Below are positions 1 to 5,717 of a DNA stretch of 8,329 nucleotides, one piece after another; positions within the stretch are counted from its first letter, which is position 1; every line of letters begins with the position of its first letter. The notes beneath the pieces were generated by a model. That model did no database searches and was not told the DNA's origin. It worked only from the letters and a program-made list of their open reading frames with translations. The DNA comes from Porticoccaceae bacterium (GTDB lineage: Bacteria > Pseudomonadota > Gammaproteobacteria > Pseudomonadales > Porticoccaceae), in the NCBI GenBank assembly GCA_003448675.1, contig DLXZ01000134.1, forward strand, positions 3,146 to 11,474, in the 5' to 3' direction. The translations under genes were made by a program, and so were the position numbers.

Positions 1-89
1 GCGGTGCTGAAAAAAACGTTTGCGATCAGCTTGTAAGAAGGTTTATTGAGCTAAACAATAAGGTCAAAAACAGTATCGGTGACAAGTAA
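1..89 (+). CDS. 3' end of an unidentified gene (partial)
   Basis: A reading frame is open from the window edge (first full codon at base 3) to a TAA at 87-89. It gives 28 residues ending in NNKVKNSIGDK. The stretch is rich in charged residues with regularly spaced hydrophobics, as in a C-terminal amphipathic helix. The frame starting at base 1 closes after 11 codons and the frame starting at base 2 closes at its third codon, so this is the longest of the three. The stop lies one base before the GCATAAC core at 91-97, the placement expected for a gene in an integron cassette. No function can be assigned from 28 residues, and a chance open frame is not excluded. Confidence 0.4.
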   Translation, partial: GAEKNVCDQLVRRFIELNNKVKNSIGDK

Positions 90-90
90 T

Positions 91-214
91 GCATAACATA
101 TACATCATCGGGGTCAGGTTTCTCCTTTCCCAAATCTGGCGCTCAGAGAGAATTGGGGGACCTGACCCCAGGCGTGCATAAGCTCGCAATTTTCCTGTGA
201 GCCAAGCGTTATGC
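91..214 (+). other. attC-like recombination site (atypical, 124 bp)
   Basis: GCATAAC at 91-97 is the exact reverse complement of GTTATGC at 208-214. These fit the outer R''/R' cores of an integron attC site with one departure from the RYYYAAC/GTTRRRY consensus. The context AAGCGTTATGC on the right is typical of attC right ends as I know them. The left core follows a stop codon by one base, and the right core precedes the next start codon by 16 bases. Inside, GCTCGCA (182-188) can pair with TGTGAGC (196-202) except for one central mismatch, and a separate 60-base stem-loop occupies 110-169. A canonical attC folds into one hairpin, so this branched layout suggests an insertion or a fusion of two sites. 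Confidence 0.45.
110..169. repeat. 60-bp stem-loop with GGGGTCAGGT/ACCTGACCCC ends
   Basis: GGGGTCAGGT (110-119) and ACCTGACCCC (160-169) form a perfect 10-bp inverted repeat. Within it, CCCAA (129-133) pairs with TTGGG (153-157) and TCT (135-137) with AGA (149-151) around one A-A mismatch, giving a two-tier hairpin. From memory, the GGGGTCAGGT end sequence recurs as hairpin ends around REP-associated Y1 transposase genes in proteobacteria. No transposase is present here, so it would be a non-autonomous copy. The direct repeat TGCATAA at 90-96 and 175-181 brackets the element. It could instead simply be the variable loop of the surrounding attC-like site. Confidence 0.55.
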
Positions 215-230
215 AAGAGGGAGATACGCG

Positions 231-440
231 ATGCGGCAAGATTCGGGACTTATGATTGTTGGTGTTCTATTCACTGGGCTGGGCGCTGCCGTCGTTTTCA
301 ATGGATTGCATGGCACAGGGGTAAAGTCTCCCTCAGGAATGAGAGGGGCTATCCATGCTTCACCTGAGGAGGCAGTGATAATGGGCGTTTTACTGTTAGT
401 GGCTGGGTTGCTATTGGTGTGGCAACCTTGGGCGCGGTGA
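231..440 (+). CDS. Small two-helix membrane protein, cassette-like
   Basis: This encodes 69 residues with two hydrophobic helices, about residues 7-25 and 47-66. They are joined by a 20-residue Gly/Ser/Lys-containing loop, and the protein ends QPWAR. The predicted location is the inner membrane; I recognise no family. The start is supported by AGAGGGAG at 216-223, a strong ribosome-binding site 7 bases upstream of the ATG. The gene lies between GTTATGC (16 bases upstream) and GCATAAC (27 bases downstream), one gene bracketed by inverted core sites as in an integron cassette. Such cassettes often carry small membrane proteins of unknown role. The gene is likely real, and its function is unknown. 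Confidence 0.72.
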   Translation: MRQDSGLMIVGVLFTGLGAAVVFNGLHGTGVKSPSGMRGAIHASPEEAVIMGVLLLVAGLLLVWQPWAR

Positions 441-467
441 GCTTTTCTCTGCATCGAAAGTGAAAAC

Positions 468-515
468 GCATAACAAGGCACTGCTGCCGAAAAGCATTAG
501 AATGCAGAGTTGGAT
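468..515 (+). other. attC-like site after the small membrane protein gene
   Basis: GCATAAC (468-474) followed by AAGGC matches the left core and 5-base spacer of many environmental attC sites. ACTGCTGC (480-487) can pair with GCAGAGT (504-510) if one G is bulged out; an extrahelical base on this arm is a hallmark of attC. GTTGGAT (509-515) fits the right-core consensus GTTRRRY exactly. However, it overlaps the inner arm by two bases and pairs with the left core only through AAC/GTT and one wobble. The site would be about 48 bp, slightly short, and may be degenerate. The left core is more convincing than the right one. Confidence 0.45.
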
Positions 516-521
516 GGCAAA

Positions 522-641
522 ATGTTCATTTTTCCATTAGAAGGTGAAAACCCTACAAGGCATAAACACTACGTATTGTGGTCAATTATTATTATTTGTA
601 TCGGGCTAAATAGGATGTTGATCCTGCCGGCATCATTCTGA
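522..641 (+). pseudogene. Possible rhomboid protease N-terminal remnant
   Basis: A 39-codon frame begins MFIFPLEGENPTRHK and continues into a hydrophobic run containing WSIIIICIGLN before a TGA at 639-641. The pattern of a short N-terminus with P-x-x-x-x-NPTR followed directly by a first membrane helix resembles the beginning of bacterial rhomboid intramembrane serine proteases, which usually exceed 190 residues. The catalytic Ser and His regions are absent, so any such protein would be inactive. It starts 7 bases after the putative right core of the preceding attC-like site, so it may be the start of a truncated cassette. No clear ribosome-binding site is seen. The resemblance is by eye and short, so it may be chance. 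Confidence 0.33.
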
Positions 642-701
642 TGCAGTTGGCAGCGAGGGAGTAAATGCCAATTCATGGTTGGGTAGAGGCTGCATAGCAC
701 T
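642..701 (+). other. Leader of the antiporter gene, with inverted repeat
   Basis: GCATCA (630-635) and TGATGC (639-644) form a tight 3-base-loop hairpin. TTGGCA (647-652) and TGCCAA (666-671) form another, extendable by a wobble and one more pair. Neither is followed by a T run, so they are not intrinsic terminators. They could be an operator or mRNA structure ahead of the antiporter gene, but the sequence does not settle that. Confidence 0.25.
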
Positions 702-1664
702 ATGACAGGCGTTTTGCTTTTTATTCTTGGTTTGTTGTTGTTAACCCTGGGCGGTGAAATGCTGATCCGGGGGGCGCTGGCGCTTGCCCATCGTGTTGGT
801 GTATCCCCACTTCTGAGTGGGCTTGTCATCGTCGGCTTTGGTACCTCGGCTCCCGAATTGGTGGTGTCGGTGAATGCTGCGATTGAAGGAAAGCCAGATA
901 TTGCGATTGGCAATGTGGTGGGCAGCAACATCGGCAATGTGCTTCTTATCCTTGGCGTGTGCGCATTGATTACGCCACTGACAGTAACCCCGTTGGCGCT
1001 TCGTCGAGATGCGATGTGTGTCGTCGCAGCCAGCCTGCTTTGTGTGGCTCTTGGGGCGGGAGGCAGCCTGGACCATTGGGATGCTGCCCAGCTACTACTT
1101 GGTTTAACCGGGTATCTGTTGCTGGCTTATTGGACAGAGCGTTCCGGTGGCCTGCCCTCGGCACAAGTACATGAAGCGGAAACTGCTGCGGTGCCGAGGG
1201 TGACTGGTAATCTGGCGATTACGGTAGGGGTGCTGGTTGCGGGATTGTGCGTGTTGATTGCCGGCTCACAGGTTTTTGTCGTAGCAGCCAGCAGTATTGC
1301 TGTGTCCATGGGAATCCCGGAGGCAGTAGTCGGTTTGATCCTTGTCGCGGTTGGAACGTCGCTGCCGGAATTAACGATCTCTGTTATGTCCGCGTTGCGA
1401 AAGCAGGCCGATGTGGCGGTTGGAAATATTCTCGGAAGCAACATTTTCAACTTGCTGGGGATACTGGGAATATCCGCATTTATGCAGCCACTGCCGATGC
1501 CTGTGAGGGTGATTGAGATAGATCAATGGATCATGCTCGGCACCTCCTTGCTGTTGTTGCTTTTCCTCTACACAAGCCGCCGTCTCACACGAATAGAGGG
1601 GGCGGTGTTGCTGTCCGGCTATGGATTCTATGTCTGGGCCAGCTTTTCAGGATGGCTTGGCTAG
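702..1664 (+). CDS. Calcium/sodium antiporter (CaCA family, YrbG-like)
   Basis: This 320-residue inner-membrane exchanger is expected to swap cytoplasmic Ca2+ for Na+ or H+. It shows the duplicated alpha repeats that define the Ca2+:cation antiporter family. The first has GFGTSAPEL (residues 45-53, ion-binding Glu52) with GNVVGSNIGN (70-79). The second has GTSLPEL (218-224, Glu223) with GNILGSNIFN (241-250). About ten hydrophobic helices are evident, with a polar loop near residues 145-168 separating the two halves. Its length is normal for bacterial YrbG-type proteins. The ATG at 702 is preferred because a TAG lies in frame at 684-686 and no other ATG intervenes; AGAGG at 685-689 is a somewhat distant ribosome-binding site. 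It appears to be a single-gene unit. The direction and ion preference cannot be read from sequence. Confidence 0.95.
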   Translation: MTGVLLFILGLLLLTLGGEMLIRGALALAHRVGVSPLLSGLVIVGFGTSAPELVVSVNAAIEGKPDIAIGNVVGSNIGNVLLILGVCALITPLTVTPLALRRDAMCVVAASLLCVALGAGGSLDHWDAAQLLLGLTGYLLLAYWTERSGGLPSAQVHEAETAAVPRVTGNLAITVGVLVAGLCVLIAGSQVFVVAASSIAVSMGIPEAVVGLILVAVGTSLPELTISVMSALRKQADVAVGNILGSNIFNLLGILGISAFMQPLPMPVRVIEIDQWIMLGTSLLLLLFLYTSRRLTRIEGAVLLSGYGFYVWASFSGWLG

Positions 1665-1845
1665 CTGGATCGTCGCCTTGTCGCCATCATGTTGCGTGCC
1701 ACAAGCATATCTCACTTGCCGTAAAAGCACGCAAGTGTGCCTCTGTTTGCCTTGCTCAACCTCCCGAGCACGCAATAGAGTGTAGCCGTGGATTTGCTTA
1801 TGAAAAAAGCGCCGTAATTCAGTGGGCAGATTTATCCCAAGGCGC

Positions 1846-1980
1846 ATGAAAATGACCCATTTTCTGAGCGGGCTGCGTCAGGATAGTGCAGTGGATTCAT
1901 TGGTGAACTCCATTCGTCAGCTGGGGATGGGGATCGTTAACGGCGCGCAGTTTTTCCCTGATTTTTTCGAGTATCTTTAA
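1846..1980 (+). CDS. Doubtful 44-residue open reading frame
   Basis: The frame begins MKMTHFLSGLRQD and ends QFFPDFFEYL before a TAA. It is rich in Phe and Leu near its end and has no signal peptide. AAGG at 1839-1842 is a poor, too-close ribosome-binding site for the ATG at 1846 but about 9 bases from the ATG at 1852. The frame closes upstream at a TGA (1801-1803). I do not recognise it. It could be a small protein, the last piece of a decayed gene, or chance. Confidence 0.22.
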   Translation: MKMTHFLSGLRQDSAVDSLVNSIRQLGMGIVNGAQFFPDFFEYL

Positions 1981-2030
1981 CGAACGGTTGAGGCTTGAAG
2001 CAGCACGGATTTCGTTAACTCGCCTGAATG

Positions 2031-2083
2031 TTGAGCTTGGCCGTCCATTGATTGATTTTATTTATCTTGTCTAGGGGAAAAAC
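2031..2083 (+). promoter_or_regulatory. Putative promoter region and RBS of the lipoprotein-porin operon
   Basis: TTGAGC (2031-2036) could act as a -35 box ahead of the A/T-rich stretch at 2049-2066, but no good -10 match is present, so the call is weak. The ribosome-binding site AGGGG (2073-2077) lies 6 bases before the ATG at 2084 and is clear. CCGTCCATTGA (2041-2051) recurs exactly at 5061-5071, ahead of the other lipoprotein gene. Confidence 0.3.
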
Positions 2084-2761
2084 ATGAAAAGGAAGCCGGT
2101 TTTTGCCGCGCTTGCTACCGCTCTATTGGTGGCAGGTTGTCAGTCCCAACCGAAAGTCAGCCCTTCAGGGTTCCTGTCCCAGGAATATTATAGCCAGCTT
2201 CAGTCGGTAACCTCGCCCGATGATCAGGTGGTGTTTCGCTATATCTCACCCGACTTCAATGCCAATGATTACTCTCATGCCATTGTAGAGAAAGTGGTGG
2301 CGTATCCTGAGCCGCAACCCACCGAGCAGGTGAGCATGAAAACGCTGGTGGATATACAGAACAGCATCACCAATGTTATTCGTACAGGGGTCGGCAATGT
2401 ACTGGAAATCACAGACAAGCCCGGCAAAGGCACCTTGCGAATGGAAACGGCCATCACCGGGGTGAATGTATCTGACAAGTCACTGGCCGCTTATGAGTAT
2501 ATTCCTACCGCGCTTGTGGCTGTCGAGCTGACCAAGGTAGCAGGGATACGCGATCAGGAAATTCGCCTGTACCTTGAGACTCGGGTGACTGATACCTATA
2601 CCGGCGAGTTGATGGGAGCGGGCATTCGCGAACTGACAGGGGAAAACCTCAACAACGCTCGACAGAAACTGGGGGTCGATGATTTCGACCAGGCCCTGGT
2701 TGTGGCGAGTGAAGATTTGCTCTCTATTCTTCTGGGCGTTTTCGACGATACCCGTAAATAA
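2084..2761 (+). CDS. DUF3313-like lipoprotein
   Basis: This 225-residue protein is probably anchored by lipid to the outer membrane. It starts with a short basic segment (MKRK), a hydrophobic signal and a lipobox ending VAGC, with the lipidated Cys at residue 19. Residue +2 is Gln, which does not retain it in the inner membrane. The mature part opens with SGFLSQEYYSQL, then YISPDFNANDYSHAIVEKV, and later LRMETAITGV. This order matches DUF3313 lipoproteins as I know them, a family of unknown function. Near the C-terminus lies a segment resembling the GD/ELMGAGIRELTGE motif of that family. The start is fixed by AGGGG 6 bases upstream. It is first in an operon, 20 bases ahead of the OprB-like porin gene, which suggests joint work in the outer membrane. 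Confidence 0.8.
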   Translation: MKRKPVFAALATALLVAGCQSQPKVSPSGFLSQEYYSQLQSVTSPDDQVVFRYISPDFNANDYSHAIVEKVVAYPEPQPTEQVSMKTLVDIQNSITNVIRTGVGNVLEITDKPGKGTLRMETAITGVNVSDKSLAAYEYIPTALVAVELTKVAGIRDQEIRLYLETRVTDTYTGELMGAGIRELTGENLNNARQKLGVDDFDQALVVASEDLLSILLGVFDDTRK

Positions 2762-2781
2762 TAATATTGGTGGTGAAAAAA

Positions 2782-4074
2782 ATGCCAGAAAAACGGCCGT
2801 TATGGACGCTTCCTGCCGGGGTGCTTTTGGTGTGTGCGTCAACGAACGGACTCGCTATGGAAGCGGACTCTGAAAAGAGCACTGAGGCTGTCAAGCAATA
2901 CAATGCTGTCCCATTGGAAGGTGGCGACAGTGTGACAGATGATCTTGCTCAGGATGCGATCCCTGTTGGTTCCTGGTTGCGATCAGACATTCTCCAGGAT
3001 GCGCTCTCTCCGTGGTTTGAGGCCAAAAAATCGCTCAAAAAAAATTATGGGCTGAATGTTCAGCTGAGCTATCAGGCGCTGTATCAGCAGGTCGACGTGG
3101 AGGATATCGATACGGACGATGCTGCTGCAGGCCGGGCTGAGTTTCAGGGGGTATGGACGCTGTTCGATCGTAACGGCCCCAATAAGGGATCTCTGTCGTT
3201 CCGTTTTGAGGATCGCCATACCCTGGATTCGGAAATCCCTCCGACCAGTCTGTTCCGTGAAATCGGCAGCATTGTACCTACCGCTACAGGGTTCAGCGAT
3301 TTTGGTGGTGCCTGGACAGAACTGGCCTGGCGTCAGACGGCCATGGGCGGCCGCCTGAAGTTGATTGGCGGTAAAATCAGCGCGATCAGTTGGTATAACG
3401 CCCATGCTCTTTCCGGAGCCAAGAAGGGTTTTGTTAACCCTTCACTTCAAAGCAGCCTTAGCAAGCCTTTGCCGGGTCGAGGCCTGGGGGCCGGAGGGGC
3501 GTTCATGGTCTCTCCGGGTTTTGTTGTGGTGGCAGGTGCCCACGATGCCAATGCGAAGTCAGCGGAAAACCCCTTTGATTCCATTGAAGAAGAGGAATAC
3601 TACAGCTCAGTAGAATTCCGGTGGTTGCCCAATAGCATTGAAAATGCGCGGTGGGACAAGGTACAGGTGCAGCTCTGGCACCAGGATGCCAAGGAGAAGG
3701 CGGGCGTTCAATCTGGCAAGGGCATGACCTTTCTGGTCAGCAAGTTGCTTGATGACCGCTGGATGCCCTACGTGCTTGGAGGGATATCGGACGGTGATGC
3801 CTCCACATTTGAACAGGACTTTGTCGCGGGGCTTGGTGTGGGTTTCAACAGTAAGGCTGGCGCCGCACGGGACGTGCTCGGTGTTGCGGTTGGCTGGGGC
3901 AACCCGTCTAATGAACTACTGCGTGAGCAATATAGTTCAGAGGTTTTTTATCGCTTCCCATTGATAAGGAATTTCACTATCACCCCTTCGCTGCAATATA
4001 TCGTAAACCCCGCACTTAATCCTGATGAGGACGATGTTGTTGTCGCCGGGATCCGCATGCGGGCAAACATTTGA
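2782..4074 (+). CDS. OprB-family carbohydrate-selective porin
   Basis: This is an outer-membrane beta-barrel of 430 residues expected to pass sugars or other small solutes. A signal peptide (hydrophobic core PAGVLLVCAS) probably ends after NGLA near residue 25. The body alternates barrel strands with Gly/Asp-rich turns. The C-terminal block FYRFPLIRNFTITPSLQYI followed by NPALNPDEDD and GIRMRANI is characteristic of OprB porins. The ATG at 2782 is preferred because GGTGGTG ends 6 bases before it; TTG 2767, GTG 2770 and GTG 2773 in the same frame would add five, four or three residues. The last residue is Ile rather than the aromatic residue common in outer-membrane barrels. The gene is the middle of an operon between two other exported proteins. 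The substrate is unknown: no sugar kinase, transporter or catabolic gene lies nearby. Confidence 0.85.
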   Translation: MPEKRPLWTLPAGVLLVCASTNGLAMEADSEKSTEAVKQYNAVPLEGGDSVTDDLAQDAIPVGSWLRSDILQDALSPWFEAKKSLKKNYGLNVQLSYQALYQQVDVEDIDTDDAAAGRAEFQGVWTLFDRNGPNKGSLSFRFEDRHTLDSEIPPTSLFREIGSIVPTATGFSDFGGAWTELAWRQTAMGGRLKLIGGKISAISWYNAHALSGAKKGFVNPSLQSSLSKPLPGRGLGAGGAFMVSPGFVVVAGAHDANAKSAENPFDSIEEEEYYSSVEFRWLPNSIENARWDKVQVQLWHQDAKEKAGVQSGKGMTFLVSKLLDDRWMPYVLGGISDGDASTFEQDFVAGLGVGFNSKAGAARDVLGVAVGWGNPSNELLREQYSSEVFYRFPLIRNFTITPSLQYIVNPALNPDEDDVVVAGIRMRANI

Positions 4075-4110
4075 TGCGTTCTACAAAATAAATTCAATAC
4101 GGAGTCAATA

Positions 4111-4827
4111 ATGAATAAAGGGAAGTCAAATTTGCGTGGGGCCAGTTGGGTTGCCGGGGCATTCGTACTCTCTGTTGCAGGTGCGCAGATGGCGGTTGCG
4201 GATGTCACCATGTCGACGGGTTCTGGTGAAGAAAAAGTGCTGAAAATGCATGTCCTGGAAGAATCCAGAGGATACCGCTATTGCGAGCTGGTATTCGATT
4301 ATGGTGAGAAGGGCAACGATATCTATAGCACTTCGCATAACGCGGAATGTGACCTTGAGTGGTGGGGGGCGTTAGATTTGACCTCCCTTGCCCAGGAGTT
4401 TGGTGCGCGTGCAGTGTTCAAGAATGGCCCGCAGTGGTGGTCGTCAGATGTGGTGGGTCTGATGATGTCGGATCCAGTTGACGTAGCCGGAACCAAGATG
4501 CGGTTTGGGGCCAACCTGCCGCCGGGCACCATGAGCATTCCAAAATATACCGTTTTCTCGCCTGCCAAGTATCAGAAGCTGGAATGGAAAGCTGGCTTGC
4601 CGGTTTACAAGATAGTGGACGATCAAGGCAATGAGTTCGTTTTGCAGGGCAACAAGGTTGTCACCGAGAAGTTGTCTTCTCTGGGCGCCTCCATGGAAGG
4701 GTTGCCGGAGGGATGGCGCTATGAGGTTGAAGTGCTGAAGGAGGACCTGGTGATGGATTTGGATCCCAGCAAACCGATCCCCTCTGTGCAGGATGAGTAC
4801 AACCAGATTTATATCCAGATGAATTAG
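4111..4827 (+). CDS. Exported protein of unknown function, third gene of porin operon
   Basis: This 238-residue protein has a Sec signal peptide: basic N-terminus, hydrophobic residues 12-25, and probable cleavage after AVA at residue 30. It is expected to be periplasmic. I cannot assign a named family. Visible features are two cysteines at 58 and 80 that could form a disulfide, an aromatic-rich stretch (EWWGALDL near 83-90, NGPQWWSSD near 105-113), a Pro-rich turn LPPGTMSIPKY, and an acidic C-terminal third ending QIYIQMN. GGAG (4101-4104) lies 6 bases before the ATG. It follows the porin gene by 36 bases with no terminator between, and the operon terminator lies after it. A role linked to the porin or the DUF3313 lipoprotein, such as binding a shared solute, is inference. 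Confidence 0.8.
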   Translation: MNKGKSNLRGASWVAGAFVLSVAGAQMAVADVTMSTGSGEEKVLKMHVLEESRGYRYCELVFDYGEKGNDIYSTSHNAECDLEWWGALDLTSLAQEFGARAVFKNGPQWWSSDVVGLMMSDPVDVAGTKMRFGANLPPGTMSIPKYTVFSPAKYQKLEWKAGLPVYKIVDDQGNEFVLQGNKVVTEKLSSLGASMEGLPEGWRYEVEVLKEDLVMDLDPSKPIPSVQDEYNQIYIQMN

Positions 4828-4846
4828 GGATTCACCCTGAATGGCG

Positions 4847-4872
4847 GCTCCCCTTTCTGGCTTGAGGGGGGC
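4847..4872 (+). other. G/C-rich hairpin after the operon
   Basis: GCTCCCCT (4847-4854) pairs fully with AGGGGGGC (4865-4872) through eight pairs including one G-U, around a 10-base loop. No T run follows, so it is unlikely to terminate transcription alone. It may stabilise the 3' end of the message upstream of the true terminator. Confidence 0.35.
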
Positions 4873-4921
4873 TCGCAGGGTTTGGATCGATATGTACTTA
4901 TCAGAAAAGCGATACAAAAGG

Positions 4922-4945
4922 ACGCGGCATCGACCGCGTTTTTTT
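4922..4945 (+). terminator. Intrinsic terminator of the lipoprotein-porin operon
   Basis: ACGCGG (4922-4927) and CCGCGT (4934-4939) form a perfect 6-bp G/C-rich stem with a 6-base loop. The stem runs directly into seven T residues (4939-4945). A short A run precedes the stem, so it may also work weakly on the opposite strand. It lies 95 bases after the stop of the third operon gene. Confidence 0.87.
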
Positions 4946-5107
4946 GTGCGTTCAGAGGTAACGTTTTTCGGTAGCCAGGGTGTATCGCTGAGATCTGATC
5001 ACGCTGGTGTGTAAGGCCACGAATAGCAGGTTATCATGCATGGCCGTATGGACAGATCGCCCGTCCATTGAGCTACTCCAATTCCTTGGTTGTGAAAGGC
5101 AAAGAGC

Positions 5108-5527
5108 ATGCGGTGTTGTTATTTGATGGTGATGTTGGGTGTGATGGCCCTGTCAGGCTGCACCAATGTGGCGGGAGAGCCCCCCACAACCCTTACCCGT
5201 ACGGACGGGCACGTCATGGAGACGCCTGCTCTCCTGGAGATGGCGCTTTCCTACTTTTCCGGGGCCGGCTATGACTGCGGTGAAGATTCCAGCAGCGAGC
5301 TACGTTGTCGAAAGGATCTTCGTGACCTCTATATTCACCAGACCCATGCGGTGGTGGAGATTTTTGAGGATAAAGAGGCGGGTCACCATCTCTTGATGAC
5401 CACCCGTTGGGATGAAGGACTGATTCCGGGTGAGTTGATTTCCAGTGAGTTCGAGAACCCGGATGTGGCGGGCTTTTGCAGGTCGCTTGAAGCCTCAGGA
5501 CAAGGCGTTTGCCAGATTACGGAATGA
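5108..5527 (+). CDS. Small cysteine-containing lipoprotein, unknown function
   Basis: This 139-residue protein has a lipoprotein signal: a hydrophobic stretch LMVMLGVMA leads to a lipobox LSGC with the lipidated Cys at residue 18. Thr at +2 favours outer-membrane sorting. The mature protein has exactly four further cysteines (57, 67, 124, 135), which could make two disulfides, and an acidic, compact body with strand-like segments (AVVEIFEDK, HHLLMTTRW). I recognise no family. GAAAGG (5094-5099) sits 8 bases before the ATG and supports this start. It stands alone: a terminator lies upstream, and 190 bases separate it from the OsmC-YcaO gene. The 11-base sequence CCGTCCATTGA lies 47 bases before the start, as it does (43 bases) before the other lipoprotein gene at 2084. 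Confidence 0.75.
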   Translation: MRCCYLMVMLGVMALSGCTNVAGEPPTTLTRTDGHVMETPALLEMALSYFSGAGYDCGEDSSSELRCRKDLRDLYIHQTHAVVEIFEDKEAGHHLLMTTRWDEGLIPGELISSEFENPDVAGFCRSLEASGQGVCQITE

Positions 5528-5669
5528 GTGTTTCCGGGCCGGCTCGGGGGCAGAGGCCTGGGGGAGCTTGGTCGGAGCAGATTGCCGCGCCAGGGTGATC
5601 GTGGTCGGTCGCCCATTTCTACGGTAAGCCGTGTTGCCCGCGATGCAAGACGGGGAGGGTCAAAACCGG

Positions 5670-5717
5670 GATAATGCTCCCTGGATCTACTCACCTCCCA
5701 ACCTCGGCTGTACCCTC
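5670..5717 (+). promoter_or_regulatory. Possible promoter and unusual leader of the OsmC-YcaO gene
   Basis: GATAAT (5670-5675) matches a -10 box at five of six positions, but no good -35 box is spaced correctly. A start near 5682 would leave a leader of about 36 bases. There is no Shine-Dalgarno sequence before the ATG at 5718. Instead CACCTCC (5692-5698) equals the anti-Shine-Dalgarno end of 16S rRNA. Translation here may therefore start in a non-standard way. Confidence 0.3.

Larger units (their letters stand above)
1665..2083. other. 419-bp intergenic region without a convincing gene
   Basis: CACTTGC (1713-1719) and GCAAGTG (1731-1737) form a 7-bp inverted repeat about 50 bases after the antiporter stop, with only a mildly T-rich sequence behind it. 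It is at best a weak terminator. A 44-codon frame at 1846-1980 is listed separately. The last 50 bases are A/T-rich and must hold the promoter for the lipoprotein gene at 2084. Other open frames here overlap the antiporter 3' end and look like chance. Confidence 0.5.

Noticed and set aside
209..481. 90-codon - strand frame over the small membrane protein gene
   Set aside because: The + strand frame has a strong ribosome-binding site and membrane helices. The antisense product is Thr/Pro/Ser-rich without features.
630..671. Hairpins GCATCA/TGATGC and TTGGCA/TGCCAA as terminators
   Set aside because: Neither is followed by a T run, and both lie upstream of the antiporter start rather than after a complete gene.
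1713..1737. CACTTGC/GCAAGTG as the antiporter's terminator
   Set aside because: The stem is only 7 bp with an 11-base loop, and the sequence after it is not a real T tract. Kept only as a note in the intergenic entry.
1526..1849. 107-codon + strand frame overlapping the antiporter 3' end
   Set aside because: It starts inside the antiporter gene in another frame, has no ribosome-binding site and gives a composition unlike a folded protein.
5631..5717. N-terminal extension of the OsmC-YcaO protein to GTG 5631
   Set aside because: The extra 29 residues are low-complexity and precede what looks like a natural OsmC N-terminus at MEIKVNFLDN. The possible -10 box at 5670 also lies inside the extension.
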